A stretch of 64,000 bases of DNA from Nonomuraea solani (GTDB taxonomy: Bacteria > Actinomycetota > Actinomycetes > Streptosporangiales > Streptosporangiaceae): the NCBI RefSeq assembly GCF_900108335.1, contig NZ_FNVT01000005.1, positions 613,421 through 677,420 of the forward strand. The letters run 5' to 3'. The position numbers were made by a program, and so were the translations under genes. The notes beneath the pieces are model-generated. The model had not been told where the DNA came from, did no database searches, and saw nothing but the letters and a program-made list of their open reading frames with translations. The first letter of the stretch is position 1, and each line of letters starts with the position of its first letter. This document shows, in pieces, positions 8,710-17,337 of this stretch.

Positions 8710-9326
8710 GTCGTCAGCGCGTTCGCCAGGGTGATGACGGCCTGGGCCGCCCGGTCCCTGCCGCACTCGGCGGCCAGCGCGCCGGCCGCCTCCGCGCCCA
8801 TGGCGGCCAGCAGCGTGTGCGACAGCGCGTCGGCATCGCTGTCAGGCCGGGCCCGCGCCAGCAGGATCGCCACGTGGCGGTGCCAGAACCGGTAGGCGCC
8901 GATCCGGTAGCGGGCGCCTGGGCTGGCGGTCTCGGACATGCGTACCAGGTCCAGGTGGCCGAACAGGTAGTCCAGGTACGCCGCCACGAACGCGGCCAGC
9001 CGGTCACCGGCCGGAGCGCCGGGGCCGAGGGGCGGCGGGCCCGACAACACGCGCTGCTGCAGGTCACGCTCGCGGGCGTCCAGCAGGGCCACTGCGAGCC
9101 CGGATTTGTCGCCGAATCTGCGGAACAGCGTGCCCTTGCCCACGCCGGCCTCGGCGGCGATGGCGTCCATCGAGACCGCGTCCACGCCCTTCTCCGCGAA
9201 CAGGCGGGCGGCCGCGGCCAGGGCTTTCTCCCTGTTGCGCGCGGCGTCCGCGCGTTCCTGCGCGGGGCGGTTCAGCAGCGATTCCAGCGGGATCTCGGGC
9301 ACGATCCGGACTCTAGTCCATTTCAT
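8706..9326 (-). CDS. TetR/AcrR-family regulator
   Basis: A 206-residue repressor. The N-terminal helix-turn-helix is clear: AAARLFAEKGVDAVSMDAIA followed by AGVGKGTLFRRFGDKSGL (about residues 40-80). The C-terminal ligand domain is family-specific. It is divergent from an FAD-dependent oxidoreductase with only about 90 bp between. Two TTCC-N4-GGAA sites lie in that gap, one at each gene start, which suggests it controls itself and the oxidoreductase. The start at 9326 has only a tight GAGGA next to it, so the exact start is uncertain. Confidence 0.88.
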   Translation of the reverse strand: MKWTRVRIVPEIPLESLLNRPAQERADAARNREKALAAAARLFAEKGVDAVSMDAIAAEAGVGKGTLFRRFGDKSGLAVALLDARERDLQQRVLSGPPPLGPGAPAGDRLAAFVAAYLDYLFGHLDLVRMSETASPGARYRIGAYRFWHRHVAILLARARPDSDADALSHTLLAAMGAEAAGALAAECGRDRAAQAVITLANALTT

Positions 9327-9414
9327 TCCTCGTGGAACGTGCCAAAGGACGTGGTGGAGAACGCGTCCGCGGGTGACCCTCTGCCGAATCGTCAGAACAC
9401 CATTCCAGGGGGAA
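9326..9414. promoter_or_regulatory. two TTCC-N4-GGAA sites between TetR and oxidoreductase genes
   Basis: TTCC-tcgt-GGAA lies at 9326-9337, on the regulator start, and TTCC-aggg-GGAA at 9403-9414, just before the oxidoreductase ATG. Two matching palindromes placed at the two ends of a divergent promoter region are what a TetR operator pair would look like. The sites are short, so chance cannot be excluded. Confidence 0.4.
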
Positions 9415-9419
9415 TTCCA

Positions 9420-10712
9420 ATGGACCACGCCGTCGTCATCGGCGCGAGCATGTCGGGGTTGCTGTCCGCGGCGGCCCTGCACCGGCTGTTCGCCCGGGTC
9501 ACGGTGCTCGACCGCGACACGCTCCCGGCCGCCGACGCCCACCGGAGGGGCGTCGCGCAGAGCCGCCACGCGCACGGGCTGCTGGCCAAGGGCCGAGAAG
9601 TCATGGACGAGTTGCTGCCCGGCATCACGGCCGAACTCGTCGCTCAGGGGGCGATCTCGGGCGACCTGCAGCGGCATGCCCGGCACGTGCACGGCGGCCT
9701 GCGGCACGCCCGCGGCGACAGCGGCCTGAACGGGCTGCTCGTCAGCCGGCCGCTGCTCGAAGGTCAGGTACGGCGCCGGGTGACCGGGCTGCCCGGCGTA
9801 CGGGTGCTGCCGAACAGGATCGTCACCGGCCTGCTCTCCCAGGCGGGCCGGGTCACGGGGGTACGGCTCGCCGGCGGGGAGCCGATCCCGGCCGACCTCG
9901 TCGTGGACGCGAGCGGACGCGGCTCACGTACGCCGCACTGGCTGGGCGAGCTGGGCTACCAGCCGCCCAGAGAAGATCGGGTGACGATCGACCTGCGGTA
10001 CGGCACCCGCGAGTTCCGCCGCGGCCGCGACCACCTCGACGGGGACGTGGTCGTCGTCATCGCCCCCACACCCGGCCGGCCACGGGGCGGGGTGGCCCTG
10101 GCGCTGGAGGACGACCGCTGGATCGTCACCCTGGCCGGGTACGGCGAGAGCCCGCCACCCGACCTGCCCGGCTTCGCCGAGTACGCGGGCACCCTGCCGG
10201 CTCCCGACCTGAACCACCTGGTCAGGACGGCCGAGCCGATCGGGGAACCGCGCACGTACCGCAACCCGGCCGCGATCAGGCGCCGGTACGAACGGCTGAG
10301 CCGCTTCCCCGACGGCCTGCTCGTCACCGGGGACGCGGTCTGCGCCTTCAACCCCTTCTACGGCCAGGGCATGTCGGTCGCCGCCCTGGAGGCCAAGGCG
10401 CTGCTCGACCTGGATCTGCGGCCGCTGCCGTACTTCAAGAGGATCTCCCAGATCGTGGACACGCCCTGGGAGATCACGGTCGGCGCCGACCTGCGGATGC
10501 CCGGGGTCGAGGGCGGCCCGAGCGCGAAGACGCGCATGGTGCAGGCCTACCTCGACCGGTTTCACGCGGCCGCCGTGCACGACCCCGAGCTGGTGCGGCG
10601 CTTCCTGCGGGTGACGAACCTGTACGACGCGCCGCCGTCGCTGATGAGCCCGGGGGCGCTGCTCAGAGTGCTGCGCAGCGGCGGACAGCGAGCAGTGCCA
10701 GTGCCCGCGTGA
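9420..10712 (+). CDS. FAD-dependent oxidoreductase/hydroxylase
   Basis: A 430-residue flavoprotein related to group A monooxygenases and geranylgeranyl-reductase-like enzymes. The Rossmann FAD motif is slightly degenerate (VVIGASMSGLLSAAALHRLF, residues 5-24). A second FAD motif is seen as LLVTGDAVCAFNPFYGQGMS (about 300-320). A conserved internal segment, DLVVDASGRGSRTPHWL, is present. The substrate is unknown. It is divergent from a TetR regulator and is probably its target, as in drug- or metabolite-inducible oxidoreductase pairs. The 3' end overlaps the convergent peptidase by 50 bp. Confidence 0.85.
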   Translation: MDHAVVIGASMSGLLSAAALHRLFARVTVLDRDTLPAADAHRRGVAQSRHAHGLLAKGREVMDELLPGITAELVAQGAISGDLQRHARHVHGGLRHARGDSGLNGLLVSRPLLEGQVRRRVTGLPGVRVLPNRIVTGLLSQAGRVTGVRLAGGEPIPADLVVDASGRGSRTPHWLGELGYQPPREDRVTIDLRYGTREFRRGRDHLDGDVVVVIAPTPGRPRGGVALALEDDRWIVTLAGYGESPPPDLPGFAEYAGTLPAPDLNHLVRTAEPIGEPRTYRNPAAIRRRYERLSRFPDGLLVTGDAVCAFNPFYGQGMSVAALEAKALLDLDLRPLPYFKRISQIVDTPWEITVGADLRMPGVEGGPSAKTRMVQAYLDRFHAAAVHDPELVRRFLRVTNLYDAPPSLMSPGALLRVLRSGGQRAVPVPA

Positions 10713-11931
10713 CCTCGTGCAGCTCCCGCAGGTCGACCTGCTCCCTGGGGGCGTGCGCGAACCGCACGTCCCCGGGGCCGTAGTGCAGCGTCGGGATCCC
10801 GCCGGCCGTGTAGAGCCGCAGGTCGCTCCCGTACGGCGCGGCCGACTCCACCGGCCGCCGGCCCGTCGTGTCCGCGACGGCCCGGCCGACCTGCTCCAGC
10901 AGCTCGTGCCCGGCGGGCAGCCGGCCGCTGGCGAACTGCCCGCCCGGCCAGGTCACCACCGGCGGGTTGGCGCGCAGCCAGGGGTGCCCGGCCGCCGCCA
11001 CCGCCTCCTCGAACGCGGCCCGCGCCGCGGCCGGGTCCTCGTCCAGCCGCACCCCGAGTCGCCCTTCGGCGACCAGCAGGTCGGGCACCGTGCTGGCCCA
11101 GTCGCCCGCGCGCACCGTCCCGACCTCGATCGGGTACGGCATCGCGTTGCCGCCGAACACCTCGGGAACGTTCCGGTTGCGCTCGGCCTCCAGGCGCCTG
11201 ATCGCCTCGAACACCGGCCAGAACACCTCGATCGCGTTGACCCCCTCGGTCCGGGTCGCGCCGTGCGCCGCCCGCCCGGCGATCTCCAGCCGGAACGTCA
11301 GCGCCCCCGCGTTGGCCGTGATCACCGCGCCGCTGGTGGGCTCGGTGATGACCGCGGCCTCGGCGGTGTGCCCCCTGGCCAGCGTGGCGAACGCGCCGAG
11401 CCCGCCGTCCTCCTCGCTGATCACGCAGTGCACGGCCAGCGGCCTGGTAAGCCTCACCCCCGCCTGGGCGAACGCCCGCGCCACGGCCAGGTTCGCGACC
11501 AGGCCGGCCTTCATGTCGCAGGCGCCCCTGCCGTGCAGCACGCCGCCTTCGATCCGGGCGGCGAACGGGTCGCTGCCCGCCCATTTGGCCAGGTCGCCGG
11601 TGGGCACCACGTCCACGTGGCCCTGGAGTGCCAGCGCGGGCGGGCCCTCACCGCCGGGGGTGACGGCCGCGACGCCGTACCCCTCGGTCCTCGGGGCCTC
11701 GGTGCCGGGGAAGCCGGGGCGGGCGGTCAGGGCGGGCAGGTCGAGCTTCCAGACGTCCACGTTCATGCCGGCCTCGGTGAGCAGGCGGGCACAGCGGTGC
11801 TGCAGGTCGGACTCGGCGTCGGTGCCGGTGACGCTGGGCACCCTGACGGTCTCGGCCAGCAGGTTCACGGTCTCAACCGGGTCGATGGCGTTCAGGACCC
11901 GGGCTTCCACGTCGTGCATGGTGCACACCAT
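10663..11931 (-). CDS. M20-family peptidase (ArgE/DapE-type deacylase)
   Basis: A 422-residue zinc peptidase of the acetylornithine deacetylase/succinyl-diaminopimelate desuccinylase family. Metal and catalytic motifs are visible: LQGHVDVVPTGD (His and the catalytic Asp), RGACDMKAG (bridging Asp), SEEDGGLGA (catalytic Glu), and the dimerisation domain with RAAHGA. The exact substrate cannot be told. The start at 11931 lies only 3 bp from the divergent gene start at 11935. A second ATG at 11919 is also possible and would leave more room for promoters. Confidence 0.88.
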   Translation of the reverse strand: MVCTMHDVEARVLNAIDPVETVNLLAETVRVPSVTGTDAESDLQHRCARLLTEAGMNVDVWKLDLPALTARPGFPGTEAPRTEGYGVAAVTPGGEGPPALALQGHVDVVPTGDLAKWAGSDPFAARIEGGVLHGRGACDMKAGLVANLAVARAFAQAGVRLTRPLAVHCVISEEDGGLGAFATLARGHTAEAAVITEPTSGAVITANAGALTFRLEIAGRAAHGATRTEGVNAIEVFWPVFEAIRRLEAERNRNVPEVFGGNAMPYPIEVGTVRAGDWASTVPDLLVAEGRLGVRLDEDPAAARAAFEEAVAAAGHPWLRANPPVVTWPGGQFASGRLPAGHELLEQVGRAVADTTGRRPVESAAPYGSDLRLYTAGGIPTLHYGPGDVRFAHAPREQVDLRELHEVTRALALLAVRRCAAL

Positions 11932-11934
11932 CTC

Positions 11935-12903
11935 ATGAACCCGAAACGGCCTTGGTGGCGAGACAGAGGCGTGCGTACCTGGATGAGCTGGATCGTGGTG
12001 GTGCCGTTCGCGGCGTGGGCGGTCGTACGACTGAGCGGGTTCGAGCCCGACTGGCCGTGGGTGCCGGTGGTGGCGTACACGCCGTACGCGGTGGGCGGGG
12101 CGCTGGCCGGTCTGCTGCTGGCCTGCGCGCTGCGGAAGTGGGCGGCCGGGACGGTGGCGCTGGTGTCGGTGCTGGCGATGACGCCCGTCGTGCTGCCCCG
12201 GGCGCTGACGGACGGGAACCCCGAGGCGAAAGGGCCGGCGCTGCGGGTGCTGGCGGCCAACCTGCTGGTGGGCCGGGCGGACACGGAGGAGCTGATGGCC
12301 CTGGTCGCCAGGATGCGGCCGGACGTGCTCACGCTGCAGGAGTACACGCCGGACGCCGAGCGGCGGCTGAAGGAGGCGGGGCTGGCGGACACGCTGCCGC
12401 ACGCCGTGACGCATCCGCTGAACGGGGTCGGCGGGTCGGCCGTGTACGCCCGGTATCCGCTGAAGGGCGAGAAGATGATCAAAGTGGGCCCGTTCGGGCA
12501 GGCCAGGGCGTGGCTGACGCATCCCGAGGGGGCCCGGGTGGAGATCGTGTCCGTGCACCCGTGCGCGCCCAAGCGGATCGGGCGGCAGCCGTGCTGGCAG
12601 GGCGGCCTGGAGGCGCTGCCGCGCGGCGGCGACGCGCTGCGGGTGCTGGCGGGCGACTTCAACGCCACGCTCGACCACCTGCCGATGCGCGACCTGCTGG
12701 CGGCCGGCTACCGGGACGCGGCCGACGTGATGGGGCGCGGGTTCCAGGCGACCTGGCCGCAGCAGGGATCACTGAACCGGACGCCCCGCGTGACGATCGA
12801 CCATGTGCTGGCCGACTCCAGGATGGCGGTGCGGGAGTTCCAGGTGCTGTCGTTGAAGAAGACCGACCACCATCCGGTGTTCGCCGAGCTCAGGCTGCCG
12901 TGA
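11935..12903 (+). CDS. endonuclease/exonuclease/phosphatase-family membrane protein
   Basis: A 322-residue protein with three N-terminal hydrophobic segments (about residues 17-85) and a C-terminal EEP domain. EEP motifs seen are LAANLLVGRA, DVLTLQEY (catalytic Glu), SVHPCAP, AGDFNATLDH (Asp/Asn pair), IDHVLA and KTDHHPVFAEL (Asp-His). Similar actinobacterial proteins are annotated as membrane-bound EEP hydrolases with unknown substrates. The domain probably lies outside the cell. An ATG near 11983, just before the first hydrophobic segment, is an alternative start. Confidence 0.88.
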   Translation: MNPKRPWWRDRGVRTWMSWIVVVPFAAWAVVRLSGFEPDWPWVPVVAYTPYAVGGALAGLLLACALRKWAAGTVALVSVLAMTPVVLPRALTDGNPEAKGPALRVLAANLLVGRADTEELMALVARMRPDVLTLQEYTPDAERRLKEAGLADTLPHAVTHPLNGVGGSAVYARYPLKGEKMIKVGPFGQARAWLTHPEGARVEIVSVHPCAPKRIGRQPCWQGGLEALPRGGDALRVLAGDFNATLDHLPMRDLLAAGYRDAADVMGRGFQATWPQQGSLNRTPRVTIDHVLADSRMAVREFQVLSLKKTDHHPVFAELRLP

Positions 12904-12963
12904 CCGTGACGTATGACGCGGTCAGGGAGCGTGAGGGGTGCGCCGGATCGTAAGCTTGGGCCT

Positions 12964-13284
12964 GTGGTAGAGCCCAAGTTCGAGATACAGATGCTGCACG
13001 ACCGGGTCATGATCAGGTTGGAGCAGGAGGCCGAGGAGCGGCGCAGCGGCTCCGGGATCGTCATTCCCGCGACGGTCAAGATGGCCAACCGGCTGGCCTG
13101 GGGTGAGGTCTGCGGCGTCGGCACGAACGTGCGCTCGGTCAAGGTGGGCGACAAGGTGCTGTTCAACCCGGAGGAGCAGTTCGAGGTCGAGGTGCACGCC
13201 AAGGTCTACCTCGTCATGCGCGAGCGCGACCTGCACGCGGTGGCCACCCAGGAGACCGACCACGGCACCGGCCTCTACCTATGA
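12964..13284 (+). CDS. GroES-like co-chaperone family protein
   Basis: A 106-residue protein with the GroES fold signature: MLHDRVMIRLEQEAEERRSG, then GIVIP (the mobile-loop end), WGEVCGVGTNV and VKVGDKVLFN. It is not adjacent to a groEL gene, and many actinomycetes encode such an extra GroES-like protein besides the canonical one. Whether it partners a GroEL is unknown. The GTG at 12964 was chosen because the family sequence begins there (VEPKFEIQML). An in-frame ATG at 12913 would add 17 poorly conserved residues. The 3' end overlaps the convergent gene by 6 bp. Confidence 0.85.
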   Translation: MVEPKFEIQMLHDRVMIRLEQEAEERRSGSGIVIPATVKMANRLAWGEVCGVGTNVRSVKVGDKVLFNPEEQFEVEVHAKVYLVMRERDLHAVATQETDHGTGLYL

Positions 13285-14199
13285 TCTCCGGGTGAAGGAG
13301 AGCCACAGTTCGGCGGCCCACGTCCGGGCCGGGATGGCGGCGAGCACGCGCGTGACCTTGCCCTTGAGGTCGACCACCGAGAGGCGGTAGGCGCTCCCGT
13401 ACGCCATGACGGCGATGACGTGGCTCTCGTCCCACCAGCCGAACAACGCCTCGGGGCGGACGTTCACGCGCGTGGCGATCGTGCCGGTGGCCGGGTTCAC
13501 CAGGCAGAGCTGCTCCTTGAAGCGCGCCGGGCACCACGTCGCCAGCCGCGCGCCCGACGGGGAGAACGCGTCCTCGGGGCCGGTCGGGCGGCCGACGCCC
13601 CGGAGGGTGCGCAGCACCGCGCCGTCGGAGGCGCGGTAGACGCGCAGGCCGACGCCGTAGGTGGAGATCAGGTCGCCGCCCGGGCTCCACCAGAAGCCCG
13701 CGTCCTCGCTCAGGCCCGGCACCCTGACCGTGCGGGCACGCTTGGTGGCGACGTCCACGATCGTGAAGCCGAGCACGCGCCACCGGCCACCGACCTTCTG
13801 CTCGACGGTGAGCGCGATCCGCTTGGCGTCGCGGGACCAGGAGACGTAGGAGGCGGTCAGGGGCTTCTTGACCGTGCGGACGCGCGTGGCGGTGCCGGTG
13901 GTGCGGTCGGTGAGGATCAGGGCGTCATAGCTCGCTCGGTACGATCGGGGCACGCCCGCCGCCAGCCTGCCCCCTGGTGCGACGGACACCTCGGCCGTGG
14001 TTCTGCCCCAGGTGAAGGTGTCGCCGGTGAAGGATCGGAGCGAGGTGCGCCGGGTGCCGAGGCCGTAGGCGGTAAGCCGTACCGGATCGTCCACTTTTTC
14101 CTGATATTTCATGCCACCGGTGCCGGGCAGGACGATGTCCGCCCGCGCGGCGGGCGGAACGAGCGTCAGGGACAGCGCGATGGCGATGGCGGCGATCAC
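13279..14199 (-). CDS. secreted beta-propeller (TolB/WD40-like) protein
   Basis: A 306-residue protein with a signal peptide (residues 1-21, ending at AARA) and repeats typical of TolB-like or WD40-like propellers: YVSWSRDAKRIALT, FWWSPGGDLISTYG, AFSPSGARLATW and WDESHVIAVM. These are propeller blades rather than an enzyme active site. The protein is probably secreted. It shares its strand with the downstream-numbered PGPGW protein, with a 54-bp gap. No specific function is claimed. Confidence 0.75.
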   Translation of the reverse strand: MIAAIAIALSLTLVPPAARADIVLPGTGGMKYQEKVDDPVRLTAYGLGTRRTSLRSFTGDTFTWGRTTAEVSVAPGGRLAAGVPRSYRASYDALILTDRTTGTATRVRTVKKPLTASYVSWSRDAKRIALTVEQKVGGRWRVLGFTIVDVATKRARTVRVPGLSEDAGFWWSPGGDLISTYGVGLRVYRASDGAVLRTLRGVGRPTGPEDAFSPSGARLATWCPARFKEQLCLVNPATGTIATRVNVRPEALFGWWDESHVIAVMAYGSAYRLSVVDLKGKVTRVLAAIPARTWAAELWLSFTRRS

Positions 14200-14253
14200 G
14201 ACCGCAGAATAAGCAGCGAAATCGCGAAATTCCGGGCGCGATGCCGACCCGGT

Positions 14254-14709
14254 CTAGATGTAACGCTGGGCTATTTCGATGAGGTCGACGCCGAGCGTGC
14301 GCAGGCCGAAGTAGACGATCACGCCGGCCACCACCAGGGTCACGATGAGCACGAGGATGCGGACGGTCCAGCCCTGCCGTTTGTACCACTCGGTCCAGGC
14401 GTGCAGCATGCGCTTGCCGAACTCCAGCACCTTGCGCGCGGCGTGGAACTCGGTGGCCAGCACCGCCAGCCCCGCGAACACGACCAGCCATCCCGGCCCA
14501 GGGAACGGCACCATGATGAGGCCGCCCACCACGATCGCGGAGCCGATCACGCCGATCACGATCTTCAGCGTGAGCGCGCCCGTACGGGTGGACCGGACGC
14601 CGTCCAGCCAGCCGTGGATGCCGCCGCGACGTTCGGGCATGTCGGAGCGGTCGGCGGCGTCGCCTTTGATCACATCGGCATCGCCGGTGTCGGAGTTCTG
14701 AATCGGCAC
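14254..14709 (-). CDS. TIGR02611-family PGPGW transmembrane protein
   Basis: A 151-residue membrane protein with the family motif PFPGPGWLVVFAGLAVLATEF (about residues 68-88). It has two hydrophobic segments around the motif and one or two near the C-terminus (about 119-140), with a charged N-terminal 45 residues in the cytoplasm. This actinobacterial family has no established function. The gene may be cotranscribed with the secreted propeller gene. Confidence 0.88.
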   Translation of the reverse strand: MPIQNSDTGDADVIKGDAADRSDMPERRGGIHGWLDGVRSTRTGALTLKIVIGVIGSAIVVGGLIMVPFPGPGWLVVFAGLAVLATEFHAARKVLEFGKRMLHAWTEWYKRQGWTVRILVLIVTLVVAGVIVYFGLRTLGVDLIEIAQRYI

Positions 14710-14863
14710 AATTCCCCCCCGGCTGTTTGGTGTGCGTCTCCAAAGGATACGGCCCGGCCCCCCGTGGCCAGTTGCAGATGACTAGCAAAGCACCAAACTC
14801 GACGAACCGTAAAATTTCCCGCCCTCATCGGCTTTGTCAGGCAAACATCGGTTAATGTCTGCT

Positions 14864-15772
14864 ATGCCCGATGTACTGCTGCGTACCGTGACCGGTCCTG
14901 TACGCGCGGCCGCCGTCAGCGGTGCCGTGCTGCCTCATGAGCACCTGCGTACCGACATGCGGTGGGCGGTCGGCATCGACTCCGACCCGTACCGCTGGCT
15001 GGACGAGGAGGCCGCGGTCACCGCCGAGCTGCGCGAACTGCGCCAGTCGGACGAGCTGGGCCTGATCGTCGACCTGACCTGCCTCGGCATGGGGCGCGAC
15101 GCCGCCGCCCTGGCCCGCGTCGCGGCGGGGAGCCGGGTGCCGGTGATCGCGTCGACCGGGCTGTTCGCCGAACCGTTCGCGAACGTCGGCGACGAGGACG
15201 TGGACACGCTCACCCGCCTGCTGATGGACGAGATCTCCAGCGGCCTGGACGGCACGGGCGTCTTTCCCGGCGTGATCGGCGAGGTCGGCTCCTGGGGCGC
15301 CGAGCCGACGCCGCGCGAGGAGCGCTGCCTGGTCGCCGCCGCCCGGGCGTCGGCGCGCTCGCGCCTGCCGGTCGCCACGCACGGCAGGAACGCCCCGGCG
15401 CTGCTGGAGATCCTGCTCGGCCAGAACCTGCCGGCCGCGCGGGTGGCCGTCGGATACGCGGGCACCGACCTGGGCGCGGCCAGGAAGATCGCCGAAGCGG
15501 GCGCGTACGTGAGCCTGGGAGCCCTGGGCCTCGGCCCGGACCAGACGGCCAGGCTCGCGCTCGGCCTCATCGAGGACGGCCACGCCGGGCGGCTGCTGCT
15601 CAGCACGGGGCTCAGCCGGGTGGCGCAGGTCCAGCGGTACGACGGGCCGGGATACGGCCACCTGTTCCGTACGCTGCTGCCGCGCCTGCGCGAGGCCGGG
15701 GCCGGCGAGGACGTCGTCCGCCAGATCACGCACGACAACCCGCTGCGCTGGCTGACCGGCGGACTGGCTTGA
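14864..15772 (+). CDS. phosphotriesterase-like protein with missing metal ligands
   Basis: A 302-residue protein of the phosphotriesterase family (amidohydrolase superfamily). The first metal motif LPHEHLRTD, the strand GVIGEVG (bridging-ligand region) and the His of PVATHGRNA are present. The usual later His (GH-x-D) is replaced by VGYAGTD, and the late Asp strand (normally SHD) reads LLLSTGLSR. At least two metal ligands thus seem lost, so activity is doubtful or altered. ATG 14864 is preceded by TAATGT at 14853-14858, which could serve as the -10 of a leaderless transcript; ATG 14855 is the alternative. Confidence 0.8.
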   Translation: MPDVLLRTVTGPVRAAAVSGAVLPHEHLRTDMRWAVGIDSDPYRWLDEEAAVTAELRELRQSDELGLIVDLTCLGMGRDAAALARVAAGSRVPVIASTGLFAEPFANVGDEDVDTLTRLLMDEISSGLDGTGVFPGVIGEVGSWGAEPTPREERCLVAAARASARSRLPVATHGRNAPALLEILLGQNLPAARVAVGYAGTDLGAARKIAEAGAYVSLGALGLGPDQTARLALGLIEDGHAGRLLLSTGLSRVAQVQRYDGPGYGHLFRTLLPRLREAGAGEDVVRQITHDNPLRWLTGGLA

Positions 15773-15806
15773 CCTCTACCGCGGTTGAGGTTGCACACTC
15801 GTCCGC

Positions 15807-16190
15807 ATGATCTTCACAACAGCGGAACTCGACTATCTCGGCACGCAGCACCTCGGCCGCCTGGCCACGGTCGCGCCCGACGGCCAGACCCAGAACAACC
15901 CGGTCGGCTTCTTCATGGAGGACAAGACGATCGTCATCGGCGGGCACGCGCTCGGCGCCTCCAAGAAGTTCAGGAACGTCCTGGCGGGAAGCTCCGTTTC
16001 CTTGGTGGTGGACGACCTGGCCTCGGTGGACCCGTGGGTGGTGCGGGGCATCGAGATCCGGGGGACGGCGGTGGCGCTGACGGACGTGGATCCGCCCGTG
16101 CCGTTCTTCTCCAGGGAGATCATCCGGATCACTCCCACCAAGATCATCTCGTGGGGGCTGGACGGGTCGCGCGAGAGCCGGACGGTGTGA
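15807..16190 (+). CDS. PPOX-class F420-dependent flavoprotein
   Basis: A 127-residue split-barrel protein of the pyridoxamine-phosphate-oxidase/F420 superfamily. Typical elements are LGTQHLGRLATVAPDGQ near the N-terminus, NNPVGFF, then RNVLAGSSVSLVVDDL and VRGIEIRGTA. Such small actinobacterial proteins bind F420 or flavin and act in redox steps on unknown substrates. The gene follows the phosphotriesterase-like gene by 34 bp on the same strand and may share its transcript. Confidence 0.87.
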   Translation: MIFTTAELDYLGTQHLGRLATVAPDGQTQNNPVGFFMEDKTIVIGGHALGASKKFRNVLAGSSVSLVVDDLASVDPWVVRGIEIRGTAVALTDVDPPVPFFSREIIRITPTKIISWGLDGSRESRTV

Positions 16191-16227
16191 AAGCTCGCTA
16201 GGATCGGGGCTAGACGAGCCTGAGCGG

Positions 16228-17337
16228 GTGGGGGCATTGGCGACGGAGCACACTCGTAGGAGCGGGCGACTGCGCCGGCCGCGCGCCGCGCTGTCCCGGC
16301 TGAGCCGGCTGGGTGATGTGCCGGTCGTGGTCATGCTGGCCTGGGCGGGGTGGCTGGCGGTCCCGTGGTCCTTCAACGGCCTCGCCCAGGCCCGCGCCGC
16401 CGCCGCGGCCGCCGCCGACGCCGAACCACCCCAGGCCACCCTCCCGGCCGCCCACCACCACCCGCCCCGGACGGCGGCGGCCTGGAGCCTCCCACCCACC
16501 CACGCCACCCCCTACCCCACTCTCCGCCCCACGCCCACCGAGCATCCGGCCACCCGGCACGACCGCCCGGACGCACTCACCGCGTGGCCGGGCGAGGCTG
16601 CCACAGGTGTCACTGGGCCGAACCAGGCAGAGGCCACCACTACGTCGCCCGGCACGACCGACACGGTCACCACATGGCCACCCGAGACACCCACAACCGA
16701 CACCACCGCCGGACGGCCGCGCGAGGCCGACACGGGTGCCGTGTGGCCGGGGCGGGCGGAGGTTGTCGCGGTGGAGCGGGCGCGGATCGCCGGGGAGGTG
16801 CATGACGCGGCCGGGCATGGGCTGGCCGCCATCGCGCTGCAGGCCGGGATCGCGCTCGTCACACTCGACGACGATCCCGAGCAGGCACGGGCCTCGCTAC
16901 GGGCGATCAAGGAGACCAGCACCACGGCACTACAGCAGTTGCGGGCGGCGCTCGACGGGATCGACCCGCCGGGCGGCGACCTGCCGCGCCTCATCGACGG
17001 CGTCCGGGCCGCCGGTCTGCCGGTGGACGTCGAGCCCGCCGAGCCCGCCGTGCCCGACCACCTCCAGGGCACCGTCTACCGGGTGGTCCGCGAGTCCCTC
17101 ACCAACGTGCTGCGGCACGCGGGCCCGACCAGGGCGCTGGTGCGGGTGAGCGGGGATCCGCGGGAGTTCGTGCTGGAAGTGGCCGACCGGGGCGCGGGCT
17201 GGACGGGTGCGACCGAAGGGCGCGGCCTGACCGGAATGCGCGCCAAGGTGACGGAAGCGGGCGGCCACTTCACCGCCGGCCCCCGGGAGGGCGGCGGCTT
17301 CCAGGTCATCGCCAAATTCCCCCAGGCCTCCACGTGA
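16228..17337 (+). CDS. sensor histidine kinase (HisKA_3 type) with low-complexity linker
   Basis: A 369-residue kinase. One hydrophobic segment (about residues 30-50) is followed by about 110 residues rich in Pro, Thr, Ala and His with no recognisable fold. Then comes the dimerisation domain ERARIAGEVHDAAGHGLAAI (phosphoacceptor His near residue 195) and a HATPase domain with ESLTNVLRHAG (N box), VADRGAGW (G1) and GRGLTGMRAKV (G2). Most relatives carry four to five membrane segments instead. Its stop overlaps the response regulator start (GTGA), so the two form a two-component system. Confidence 0.88.
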   Translation: MGALATEHTRRSGRLRRPRAALSRLSRLGDVPVVVMLAWAGWLAVPWSFNGLAQARAAAAAAADAEPPQATLPAAHHHPPRTAAAWSLPPTHATPYPTLRPTPTEHPATRHDRPDALTAWPGEAATGVTGPNQAEATTTSPGTTDTVTTWPPETPTTDTTAGRPREADTGAVWPGRAEVVAVERARIAGEVHDAAGHGLAAIALQAGIALVTLDDDPEQARASLRAIKETSTTALQQLRAALDGIDPPGGDLPRLIDGVRAAGLPVDVEPAEPAVPDHLQGTVYRVVRESLTNVLRHAGPTRALVRVSGDPREFVLEVADRGAGWTGATEGRGLTGMRAKVTEAGGHFTAGPREGGGFQVIAKFPQAST

